Source of the DNA: Verrucomicrobiota bacterium | GTDB taxonomy: Bacteria > Verrucomicrobiota > Verrucomicrobiia > Verrucomicrobiales > DEV007 | Length of the DNA stretch: 60,038 nt | NCBI GenBank assembly: GCA_020630975.1 | Contig: JAHDID010000010.1 | Location: forward strand, 78,217-138,254 | Direction of reading: 5' to 3' | Shown here: positions 42,181-50,148 of the stretch, piece after piece | Position numbering within the stretch: the stretch's first letter is position 1 | Layout of the letters: each line of letters opens with the position of its first letter | Notes under the pieces: model-generated | Databases searched by the model: none | What the model saw: only the letters and a program-made list of their open reading frames with translations | Told to the model about the DNA's origin: nothing | Made by a program: the position numbers and the translations under genes

Positions 42181-44926
42181 CACTCCCTGGGTGGCGGCCT
42201 TTGATCAGGTCGATGTAGATGCGCAGATCTTTTTCGAAATTCACAAGTCCCTCCGCGCCCGCGAATGCTTCATTCATACCAAAACACATGACCACCCGAT
42301 CGCACTGTAGCTGGCTGGAAATGTAACCGAGATGATTGCCAAACTTCGCTGGGCGGATGCGGAAGCCCACCTCGTCGCCAGTGTAGGCCAGTGAGCGGAA
42401 TTGGTGCCTTTTGCTAGGGTCTGCTGCGTGTAGGATCGCCTCCATCGTGCCATCCTCTTGCAGTCGCTCGACGAAGCTATTGCCGTAGAAAATAGTCAGC
42501 CCACCGGTGTCCAGCTTGGATGGTTTTGCGGTAGCAGGGGCAGCGGCTACTGGCTCTGGTTTCGGCGCTGGCTTAGCTGCTGGTTTCGCTTTCGCTGGTT
42601 GCTTCTTTTTCTTGGGAGAGGTCAGCTTCAGTGGATTGATCGCTGTATCGGCAGAGGGGACTGGCTGCCCTGCTGCCCAAAAGACTCCATTGACCATGAG
42701 CCGCATCGATTCAGGCACGGCGAAGTCGCCGGTGTGGCCGAGCGAGGTGGAGAAAGTCTTGCCACCCCATTTATTGGTCCAAGTCCAGGCGACAGTATCG
42801 GTCATCTCTGGCTGTAGCTGGTGGGTGCCAAATTGATTGGTGCGCACACTGGGCTCGGCCGACTTGGATTTACCAGTGCCCATGAGCAGTGGGGTGATAC
42901 CTGGCTCTAGTTTGGTCAGGTAGAGCGTGCCTGGGGATGGCCATTGATCAGGAATCTCGATACCGGTGAATATTGGGTGATCCTTGGCACCGTCGGCTAG
43001 TTCTAGTTGTGTGCCACCAGCTAGGTGGATCAGGTAGGGAGTGCCGAGAGCATCTTTGCCAAAGTCGTTATTCCATTTCGCCTGTGGGTGATCTTTCGGG
43101 TAGTTAAAGCCATGGGTGCTGGTGCGAAAGCCGACTACAGGTTTGCCTGACTCTAGGTAGCGAGTGATGTGGCCGAGTTGCTCGTCTTCGAGTTTGAGAA
43201 AGCGGGTGAATAAGATCGCGATGTCGGCATCGGCCAGAGCCTCTAGGCCAGGTAGGCCGCGTTTATCCTTCTCGGGATCCCAGTCGGGGTTCACCACGGT
43301 AGTAGCTAGGCCGAGCCGCTCTAGCTCCTGGGCGAAAAGCGGCATACTGCGCTGGGGCGAGTAGTGGTGGGTGCCGACTATGATCACGGCATGAGGCTTT
43401 TCTGCGGTTTTAGCTGTTGTTTCTGGGGCACCGTTTTTCCATAGTTCGATGGTATCGACATCGTTACTCTGCTCTGGGCCTGGTGTGCTGCGACCTCGAT
43501 CGACATCCTGCTGTAGCTGGGCTAGTAGCGCTTGCGCTTTTTCGGGATGAGTTTTGTAGAGATTATTTTTCTCTCCCGGATCATCGGCTAGCTGATAGAG
43601 CTGAGCGGGATAGGGGCTTTTCTTCGCTTGGCTCTCAGTGGGCGATGTCCAGCCGCCAGAGCCTCTGGATAGCACGAGCTTGTAGTCGCCCTGGCGGTAG
43701 GCAAAGTGGCCAGATATCGAGTGATGGACGATACCCGCCCGCTCGGTCTCGATCGTCTCGCCTTTCAGCGCGGGGAGAAAGCTGACGCTGTCCTCACCAG
43801 CATCGGCAGGCAGCTCGGCATCGACCAGCTCAGCGCAGGTAGCGAGTAGATCGGTCATGCAGATGGTCTGGTCGCAGATCGATCCAGCCTCGACCGCATC
43901 TGGCCAGCGAGCGATGAATGGCACACGGTGGCCGCCCTCCCAGATGTCTGCTTTCGACCCGCGGTATTGGGCGCTAGGGTAGTGGCCTTTTTTTTGCAGC
44001 TCGGCTATGCCGCCTGCCTTTGAGCAGCCATTGTCGCTGCTGACGATGACTAGGGTGTTTTCTTTCAGCCCCGCGTCATCCACGGCATCGATGATCTCGC
44101 CGATGATATGGTCGGTCTGCATCTGGAAGTCGGCGTATTTATTGAGCCCACTTTTACCGATCCACTCCTCGGTCGGTAGGATGGGCGTGTGTGGCGAGGT
44201 GAGCGGCACGTAGACAAAGAATGGTTTTTCGCTGTCCTTTTTATCGTGGATGTAGGCAGCAGTCTTGCGGCCGATCTCTGGGAGTACATCCGCTCGGTCG
44301 AATCCCTTGGCCGTCGAGGATTTGCCATCCTGCGGGATCTCGCCGACGAAGCGGTCGCCCTGGATGTAGATGTAGGGGGCCATATCCAGCGAGGCGGATA
44401 TACCGTAGAAATGGTCGAAGCCGACGTCGGTGGGGCCATTTTTGATCTGGCCACTCCAGTCGATATTTAGAGACTTAGGTCGCCTGCCGACTGGTAGTGG
44501 GCCGTCATCGATAGTTGGCATGTTCATACCGAGATGCCATTTTCCGATCAGGGCCGTGTGGTAGCCATGGTCTTTCAGCAGAGAGGCCACCGTCATCCGG
44601 TCGGGTGCGATCAGCGGCTCGCTGTAGCCCCAGAGCATGTGTTTCTGGAGTTCGGTGCGCCAGTTATAGCGGCCGGTGAGCAGGCTGTAGCGGCTCGGTG
44701 TGCAGACCGATGAGGTCGTGTGTGCATCGGTAAAGATCATGCCCTCGCGAGCCAGCCGATCCATGTGTGGATTCGGGAGTTTGCCCCGCTCGGGATTCAG
44801 GATCTGCACATCGCCATAGCCCATATCATCGGCGTAGATGAAGACGATATTCGGCGGCTCCGCAGCAGAGGCTACTAGAGAGCTGAGGTAGCCGAGCAGT
44901 AGGGCGAGAGTGGTTTTGAAATTCAT
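42155..44926 (-). CDS. N-terminal part of the split fusion: sulfatase, ThuA-like, SGNH start
   Basis: 923 residues from the ATG at 44926 (signal MNFKTTLALLLGYLSSLVAS); an upstream in-frame start has no signal. Residues 23-500 are an arylsulfatase-type sulfatase with the maturation Cys75 in CTPSRYSLLTGR, GKWHLGMNM, and metal residues in YADDMGYGD and VSSDNGCSK. About 510-765 is a ThuA-like domain (HAVIIVGTHHYSPQ; GFRTSTHGFNYP). A Lys/Ala/Pro linker runs from 772 to about 806. From 808 an SGNH esterase begins (GNSFVERL, Ser817; GMNEAF, Asn885) and is cut off by the stop at 42155. The remaining SGNH block and further domains lie in the next ORF. The combined product would be about 1,892 residues. 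Confidence 0.87.
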   Translation of the reverse strand: MNFKTTLALLLGYLSSLVASAAEPPNIVFIYADDMGYGDVQILNPERGKLPNPHMDRLAREGMIFTDAHTTSSVCTPSRYSLLTGRYNWRTELQKHMLWGYSEPLIAPDRMTVASLLKDHGYHTALIGKWHLGMNMPTIDDGPLPVGRRPKSLNIDWSGQIKNGPTDVGFDHFYGISASLDMAPYIYIQGDRFVGEIPQDGKSSTAKGFDRADVLPEIGRKTAAYIHDKKDSEKPFFVYVPLTSPHTPILPTEEWIGKSGLNKYADFQMQTDHIIGEIIDAVDDAGLKENTLVIVSSDNGCSKAGGIAELQKKGHYPSAQYRGSKADIWEGGHRVPFIARWPDAVEAGSICDQTICMTDLLATCAELVDAELPADAGEDSVSFLPALKGETIETERAGIVHHSISGHFAYRQGDYKLVLSRGSGGWTSPTESQAKKSPYPAQLYQLADDPGEKNNLYKTHPEKAQALLAQLQQDVDRGRSTPGPEQSNDVDTIELWKNGAPETTAKTAEKPHAVIIVGTHHYSPQRSMPLFAQELERLGLATTVVNPDWDPEKDKRGLPGLEALADADIAILFTRFLKLEDEQLGHITRYLESGKPVVGFRTSTHGFNYPKDHPQAKWNNDFGKDALGTPYLIHLAGGTQLELADGAKDHPIFTGIEIPDQWPSPGTLYLTKLEPGITPLLMGTGKSKSAEPSVRTNQFGTHQLQPEMTDTVAWTWTNKWGGKTFSTSLGHTGDFAVPESMRLMVNGVFWAAGQPVPSADTAINPLKLTSPKKKKQPAKAKPAAKPAPKPEPVAAAPATAKPSKLDTGGLTIFYGNSFVERLQEDGTMEAILHAADPSKRHQFRSLAYTGDEVGFRIRPAKFGNHLGYISSQLQCDRVVMCFGMNEAFAGAEGLVNFEKDLRIYIDLIKGRHPGSEYILVSPM

Positions 44927-45010
44927 AGAATGGTTGTTGGAAGAGGTTACCGAGACACGGGGATCAGTGGCATACGCGATCGTGGTGGTGGATGACAAAT
45001 GAATGGGCAA

Positions 45011-45379
45011 AGGAATCTGAGGCCTGTGTATTCCGGCCTAGCTGAAGGCTCGAAACTCTGATGCAGGGACAAGAGAGTGGTGCTGGAGAATTTTGTTAGG
45101 AAGGGGGCCGGGCAACCAGGGGCGACGTCATAGACCGCTAGCTACGCCGCATGGCATCCATGCAAAATCGCACCTTACTTAGCCAAAGCCCACCAGCCGC
45201 CTGCACCCCACCACCTCCTCCACTCCTCCACTCAGAGCGCAGCGATGGGGCTTTATCTGCTTGGTTGAGTAAAAAAAAATCGATAAATCGCGGGTCGTAG
45301 GCGTCTAAGAGAGACACCGTTGAGTCGTAGTCGATTTTGATGCCACGCTCACAATGATTGTCATTTACCAACCTTCCTT
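45011..45379. other. intergenic stretch with a direct-repeat copy and a small dyad
   Basis: No gene is supported here. At 45108-45142 is one copy of a 35-bp sequence (CCGGGCAACCAGGGGCGACG...) found again at 47065-47099 with 31 of 35 matches. At 45149-45163 GCATGG-CAT-CCATGC is a short dyad, and at 45353-45365 AATGA-TTG-TCATT lies 15 bp before the next start codon and could be an operator. The middle is a Cys/Pro-coding-like GC-rich run (CACCACCTCCTCCACTCC) without a convincing frame. Confidence 0.5.
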
Positions 45380-46396
45380 ATGACCTCTAGACACACAGCA
45401 CATCACAGCCCCTTCTTCGCACCTCTGATTATAGGCCTGGCGATCGTGGCGCTGCTGCTAGCAGGTATCGCTAGTGGAGAAGAAACAGAGGATAGGTACA
45501 GCCAGCATGGTCTGAAACGCCTGGTAGACCGGGTGATCTACGAGGAGGATGGCGAGTACAAAGGCTCCATCCCGAAGATGCAGTCCAGAGCGAAAAGCGG
45601 CTTCAAAATCGCTGCAATCTGTGGAGTCGCATCGAAGACCCTAAAAGCCATCTACAAGAAAGACCTAAACGGAGTGGCTGAATACTACTCGAACCTATTC
45701 GGAGAGGTCTACACTATGGCTCTGGATTCCGAGCTGTCTGCAGCAGATGGTGCTCAGAAAATCTACCAAGCCGGCCACTCGGACAATACAGCCAAGTGGG
45801 CTGGACAGAGATTGTCGATCATCCGCTCCACGATGAGGCTACTGCATAGCGACCTAGCTCAGCCCGCTCCTGCAGGTATGCCAGAGCTAGATAATCTGCT
45901 CGGAGATCCATTGTCTCTCACAGGTGACTCATTTGCCACATTCATGGTCGATGTGAAAAAGAAAGCAGGCTCATCGGATGCACTCACTACCAATATGGCT
46001 GCAGCATTAGCTAGCTCTCCAGCAAAGCTAAATGGTCTAGTCGACAAGTGTTCCTTTTTGATCAAAACCAAGATCGCAGGCTTGTTAGCTGATCCTGCCG
46101 GTGGCGATTCCGAGGTGCCTGTGGCGATGCGGACTAGCCCCGATAAATTTAATGCACAAAATGTAGGCGATCTATACCTAGCCCTAGGGGTGATAGCCCT
46201 ACATATACAAAACCCGGATGCCCTGAGCCGAGCAGGAGTGACACTGCCCGCAGATGTCTTGGCAGCTTGTAACCAAGCTAAAGCTCAATTCACCGCAGAT
46301 AACAAAGCTATCAACCAGGTGCTCAGCAGCAGCAAACAAGGCAAAGCCATCTGGGAGTCGGCTCCACTTGGTCCAGCAGAGATCGCGTCAAACTAA
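45380..46396 (+). CDS. secreted or anchored helical protein, unknown
   Basis: 338 residues. An N-terminal hydrophobic segment (about 13-33, PLIIGLAIVALLLAGIASG) acts as signal or anchor. The mature part is helical and soluble with two Cys pairs spaced far apart and no enzyme motif. The gene is bracketed by the 35-bp direct repeats at 45108 and 47065. I do not recognise the family. A structural or binding role in the envelope is only a guess. Confidence 0.7.
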   Translation: MTSRHTAHHSPFFAPLIIGLAIVALLLAGIASGEETEDRYSQHGLKRLVDRVIYEEDGEYKGSIPKMQSRAKSGFKIAAICGVASKTLKAIYKKDLNGVAEYYSNLFGEVYTMALDSELSAADGAQKIYQAGHSDNTAKWAGQRLSIIRSTMRLLHSDLAQPAPAGMPELDNLLGDPLSLTGDSFATFMVDVKKKAGSSDALTTNMAAALASSPAKLNGLVDKCSFLIKTKIAGLLADPAGGDSEVPVAMRTSPDKFNAQNVGDLYLALGVIALHIQNPDALSRAGVTLPADVLAACNQAKAQFTADNKAINQVLSSSKQGKAIWESAPLGPAEIASN

Positions 46397-46560
46397 GGGC
46401 TGTGGAAGAAAAAAATTCTCAAAATGCAAAGAGATCTGGTCTGACAGTAGGCATCGAGCGGAGTTTAGCGGGCTAAATAAGTTGGTTGGTAACAAAGCAT
46501 GCACCTTTCGAGCCACAGCCTAGTGGCCTCCTTCACTCCTCACCTCCTTGTCTCCTCCCC

Positions 46561-46797
46561 TCAAAGCGGCCCACCAAGCTCTTCGGCGATCTTCCTCAGG
46601 TCTTCGTTACTGGCGAACTCTGGTCCACGCTCGCCATCGTTCCCTTCGCGGAGGTGGCGATCATCTTTACTCTCGGAACGCCGTATCACAGCCGGAGCTA
46701 CCTTCAGTCCAGCCATGCGTCGTTGGTAGCGGCCTTTCATCCACTGGTCCCAGGTCCATTGCCGGTCAGGTTTGATCTCTTTTAGGGTATCACTCAT
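46561..46797 (-). CDS. small hypothetical protein, coupled to the upstream micro-ORF
   Basis: 78 residues from the ATG at 46797, highly charged (WTWDQWMKGRYQRRMAG; SESKDDRHLREGNDGERG). The upstream micro-ORF stops inside this start region (the shared ATGAGTGA at 46797-46790). An alternative start five codons upstream at 46812 would overlap it further. No family is recognised. It is the last of three small minus-strand genes. Confidence 0.5.
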   Translation of the reverse strand: MSDTLKEIKPDRQWTWDQWMKGRYQRRMAGLKVAPAVIRRSESKDDRHLREGNDGERGPEFASNEDLRKIAEELGGPL

Positions 46798-46924
46798 CTT
46801 CGCCCGAGACATCCTCCTTCATAGCCATCAGCTGGTCAAGGCAGCGATAGGCTGGCAAGCTGGCTATACGCATGGCCTCCTGCCAATCAAACGGTATCGC
46901 CTCTTGCAGGACGGTGCGCATCAT
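46790..46924 (-). CDS. 44-residue micro-protein upstream of the small hypothetical gene
   Basis: The frame from 46924 encodes MMRTVLQEAIPFDWQEAMR, then a helical stretch (LPAYRCLDQLMAMKEDVSGE) and stops at 46790-46792. The composition is normal for protein and the stop overlaps the next start (ATGAGTGA), a typical operon join. A short helical protein or a leader that couples translation to the next gene are both possible. No family recognised. Confidence 0.45.
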   Translation of the reverse strand: MMRTVLQEAIPFDWQEAMRIASLPAYRCLDQLMAMKEDVSGEDE

Positions 46925-47044
46925 TTTTCTGGCACAGTCTTCGCCTTCTGGACTTGGCTTATGCTATGACTAGAGAATGGGGGCAGGACCATTCCGAAAT
47001 AACGGCCGACAGAAAACTCATCCAACGAAGCCTACCCGCCCAAG

Positions 47045-47099
47045 GAGCGGCGCACTTTTAGTCGCCGGGCAACCAGGGCCGTCGTCATAGCCCACTAGC
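47045..47099. repeat. second copy of two intergenic repeat types
   Basis: 47045-47067 is a divergent GGAGCGGCG-type repeat (compare 20144 and 31832). It runs directly into CCGGGCAACCAGGGCCGTCG... at 47065-47099, which matches 45108-45142 at 31 of 35 positions in the same orientation. The two 35-bp copies bracket the 45.4-46.9 kb genes at 1.96 kb distance. Confidence 0.6.
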
Positions 47100-47126
47100 A
47101 ATGACCCAGCACTCCTTCGGGAAAAT

Positions 47127-47387
47127 TCATGATTCAGCCAACTCCTCCAGCTCTCGCTTTTCCGCTCGAGACAGGCTCATACAGCTGCGATCTAGCAGTG
47201 CCCCACCGAGGGCGTACAGCAGCATGCGATGAGGCTGCACGATACCGCGCACGACCAGTTCACGGTATGCTCCCGCCGCTCCGATAGCCCGCAGCCCCGC
47301 CTCATCGTAGATCTCGATCTGCGCTAACCACTCGGCACAGCGCGGACCCAGATTTCGCATCTGCTCGATGGATCGGTTGTCATTCAT
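47127..47387 (-). CDS. TfoX C-terminal-domain-like small protein
   Basis: 86 residues from the ATG at 47387 (an earlier start at 47450 adds 21 residues of poor quality). The sequence MRNLGPRCAEWLAQIEIYDE, then AGLRAIGAAGAYRELV, matches the pattern of the TfoX C-terminal domain, a helix-hairpin-helix-like fold. The domain is often found alone in small proteins of unknown role. It precedes the micro-ORF and small hypothetical gene on the same strand, about 200 bp upstream. Confidence 0.8.
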   Translation of the reverse strand: MNDNRSIEQMRNLGPRCAEWLAQIEIYDEAGLRAIGAAGAYRELVVRGIVQPHRMLLYALGGALLDRSCMSLSRAEKRELEELAES

Positions 47388-47629
47388 CTCGTGATACACG
47401 TAATTCTTTGAGGCTGGAGGCCACGTTAATTTATGGAAGCCGTTTAACAAGGCTGCCGACAGGTTCTAACCCAAGCCCCCCGTCCTCATTTATACAAATT
47501 GGAGCTGGAGAATTCTCGGATAGCGCCTGAATGAGCTCCTGTTGACTCAAGAAGCCAGTGGGAAAAAGTCAGGAATGCGGTCTGAAATGGGGTTGGCTTA
47601 TGGAAACACCATGTCAGGATTGATTCTGT

Positions 47630-50059
47630 ATGCGCAGGCTTTTCTTCCAAATCACAAAGGGCTACCTGGTTCACTTCCGGCGGAACGTATTGGCGCCATT
47701 TCTTGTTTACTTATGCGTGCTGGCATTCGTTCCATTTACGATTGCTGGAGACATCACTGTCGCTGCCGATGGGGAGTCAGACCATGTCATCGGCTACGCG
47801 GGAAAGCCTGATCAAAAGGGAGCTCCTAAGCGAATCGCCTCCAGCGCTGGCCAAAGTGAAGCCTCTTCTTATAAGGAGCCCGTCCCCACTCCGACCTTTT
47901 CCGACATCCCGTATGGTCCCCACAAAAAACAGGTGCTCGATTTCTGGCAGGCATCATCGGCCTCGGCCGACCAGCCTGCACCGTTGGTCTACTACATCCA
48001 TGGCGGAGCCTGGCAACACGGTAGCAGGCAGAATATAAACGGCTGTGTTGATGTCGCAGCTTGTCTGGAGGCGGGTATCTCAGTGGTGGCAGTCGAGTAT
48101 CGTTTTATCAAGGAGGCGAAAACTGAGGGTATCGCGCCACCTGTCAAAGCACCCTTGAGCGATGTCGCCCGAGCTTTGCAGTTTGTGCGCAGCCAGGCGG
48201 GGGAGTGGCATATCGATAAGCAGCGGATCGCTGCGACTGGCGGCTCTGCTGGAGGTTGTTCTTCGCTCTGGCTGGCCTACCACGACGATATGGCAGATCC
48301 TGACAGCGACGATCCCATCGCTCGTGAGTCGACCCGACTGCTCTGTGCGGCGGTCCGGATACCGCAGAGCACTCTTGACCCAAAGCAAATTAATCAGTGG
48401 CTGGGTCATATTCCCTATGGCGGTCATGCCTTTGGCGTAAGCAATCAAGACTTTCTCAAGCAAAGGCAAAAGCTACTCCCCTGGATAAAGGAGTATTCAC
48501 CCTATGCTCACGTCAGCGCAGATGATCCACCAGTGGTCGCCTACTATGCAAAACGATTCGAAAAGGATCTGAAAGCCCATAGTCCACAGTACGGATTTCA
48601 TCTGGCAAAGCGCTGCAAGGAACTGGGCATTTCCTGCGAGATCAGGGGCCTGGAGAACACTCCCATGGAGAATGTTCGCGAGCTGACAGCTCATTTGATT
48701 GGCAAGCTCACGGCACCAGTCGTCGATCCTGACATTGCTACAGATCAGAAGAAGACGGCCAATCAACCCAATGTCCTGTTCATAGCCATTGATGACCTGA
48801 ATCACTGGGTCGGGCACCTGGGGCGAAATCCTCAGGCGAAAACACCGAATATTGACCGCCTGGCAGCCATGGGCACGTCCTTTACCAACGCGCATTGTGC
48901 TGTCCCCTCATGTGAGCCATCGCGCTGCGCGATCATGGGCGGCAGGCGTCCGTGGACTTCGGGTTGTTATCTCAACGGGCATCAGTGGCAAGAGATTCAA
49001 CCCGTGGGCCAGGGGCTGAGCGCGCAGTTTTTGCAAGCCGGATACTATGTAGCTGGTTCGGGGAAAATATACCATTCGATGAAATACTTCCCTGGGGAGT
49101 GGAGCGAATATATGCCGAAGGAAGGATTGAGTAACAATGGTCCGAGGGTTCAAAGTTACGATGGTTATCTTGTCGATAAAAAACACCCGCAACTCAAAGA
49201 CCAGGACATCATCGATTGGCATAGCGTCGATTACTGTATCGAGCGGATAAACGGAAGTAAAGGTGACGCCGATAAACCATTTTTCCTCGCCTGCGGTCTG
49301 TATAAACCTCATCTCGCCTTTGTCGCGCCCCGAAAATACTATGCCGATTTCCCACTGAATTCCATCAAACTGCCTCCCCATCGCAAAGATGACCTGAAAG
49401 ATATACCCAATGCCGGAGTGAGAATGGCGAACCCAGGCGGAGATCATCGGAAATTTCTGAAATCCGGTCGCTGGAAAGCCGCGATCCAGTCCTACTTGGC
49501 GACTATCGCCTATACCGATATGAATGTCGGTCGCTTACTCGACGCCCTCGATAGCAGTCCCAAAAAAGACAATACCATCATCGTGCTGTGGAGTGACCAC
49601 GGCTGGTCACTGGGCGAGAAACAGCATTGGAGAAAATTCGCCCTGTGGGAAGAGACCACCCGCACTCCCTATATTTGGGTAGTGCCGGGCCTGACCAAAG
49701 CGGGAACCCGGTCCAGCCGTGCTGTCGACCTGATGAGCCTCTACCCAACACTTTGCGAACTCGCCGATATCGAGCGCCCCAAACACGTCGAGGGCCACAG
49801 TATCGTTCCGTTACTAAAAGATCCCAATCACCCCTGGGAACATCCGGCGATCTCGACCCATGGAAAGGGAAATCACGCCGTCAGAACCGAGACTCATCGT
49901 TACATCCGTTACGCCAATGGCGATGAGGAGCTATACCATAACCAGGATGATCCCTACGAGTGGACGAATCTCGCTAAAGATAAAAAGTACGATCAACTGA
50001 AGCAGCAGTTGGCCCGGCATCTTCCTAGGGAAGAGGTTGAAGCTGCGATTAAAAAGTGA
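47630..50059 (+). CDS. esterase-sulfatase fusion protein
   Basis: 809 residues with a signal or anchor at about 20-40. Residues 85-360 are an alpha/beta-hydrolase of the BD-FAE/carboxylesterase type: oxyanion HGGAWQHG (124-131), nucleophile Ser206 in GGSAGG. Residues 378-800 are a sulfatase close to the iduronate-2-sulfatase group: NVLFIAIDDLNHW, Cys428 in CEPSRCAIMGGRR, SGKIYH, GLYKPHLAFVAP and VLWSDHGWSLGEKQHW. One chain thus carries an acyl-esterase and a sulfatase, which fits a glycan that is both acylated and sulfated. The upstream 180 bp show no gene. The next gene, also a sulfatase, is 89 bp downstream. Confidence 0.9.
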   Translation: MRRLFFQITKGYLVHFRRNVLAPFLVYLCVLAFVPFTIAGDITVAADGESDHVIGYAGKPDQKGAPKRIASSAGQSEASSYKEPVPTPTFSDIPYGPHKKQVLDFWQASSASADQPAPLVYYIHGGAWQHGSRQNINGCVDVAACLEAGISVVAVEYRFIKEAKTEGIAPPVKAPLSDVARALQFVRSQAGEWHIDKQRIAATGGSAGGCSSLWLAYHDDMADPDSDDPIARESTRLLCAAVRIPQSTLDPKQINQWLGHIPYGGHAFGVSNQDFLKQRQKLLPWIKEYSPYAHVSADDPPVVAYYAKRFEKDLKAHSPQYGFHLAKRCKELGISCEIRGLENTPMENVRELTAHLIGKLTAPVVDPDIATDQKKTANQPNVLFIAIDDLNHWVGHLGRNPQAKTPNIDRLAAMGTSFTNAHCAVPSCEPSRCAIMGGRRPWTSGCYLNGHQWQEIQPVGQGLSAQFLQAGYYVAGSGKIYHSMKYFPGEWSEYMPKEGLSNNGPRVQSYDGYLVDKKHPQLKDQDIIDWHSVDYCIERINGSKGDADKPFFLACGLYKPHLAFVAPRKYYADFPLNSIKLPPHRKDDLKDIPNAGVRMANPGGDHRKFLKSGRWKAAIQSYLATIAYTDMNVGRLLDALDSSPKKDNTIIVLWSDHGWSLGEKQHWRKFALWEETTRTPYIWVVPGLTKAGTRSSRAVDLMSLYPTLCELADIERPKHVEGHSIVPLLKDPNHPWEHPAISTHGKGNHAVRTETHRYIRYANGDEELYHNQDDPYEWTNLAKDKKYDQLKQQLARHLPREEVEAAIKK

Positions 50060-50079
50060 ACAACCCTTGAGCGATCGTT

Positions 50080-50100
50080 GCTTCGATTGCCAATCGAAGC
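50080..50100. repeat. 9-bp-stem hairpin between two sulfatase genes
   Basis: GCTTCGATT (50080-50088), loop GCC, AATCGAAGC (50092-50100): perfect pairing. No T-run follows, so it is not a classical terminator. It lies 20 bp after the stop of the fusion gene and may stabilise its mRNA end or be part of a dispersed repeat. Confidence 0.6.
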
Positions 50101-50148
50101 TGCTGAGTCCTGGCAGAATTCACTCCTGCTAAAAGTATCGATTTTTAT

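Noticed and set aside
45138-45371. 77-residue minus-strand ORF
   Set aside because: Poly-Gly low-complexity centre caused by a CCACCTCCTCC run; covers a repeat and a dyad, no family.
46486-46785. Plus-strand ORFs of 75-99 residues
   Set aside because: Ser/Pro/Arg-rich shadows of the coupled small minus-strand gene.
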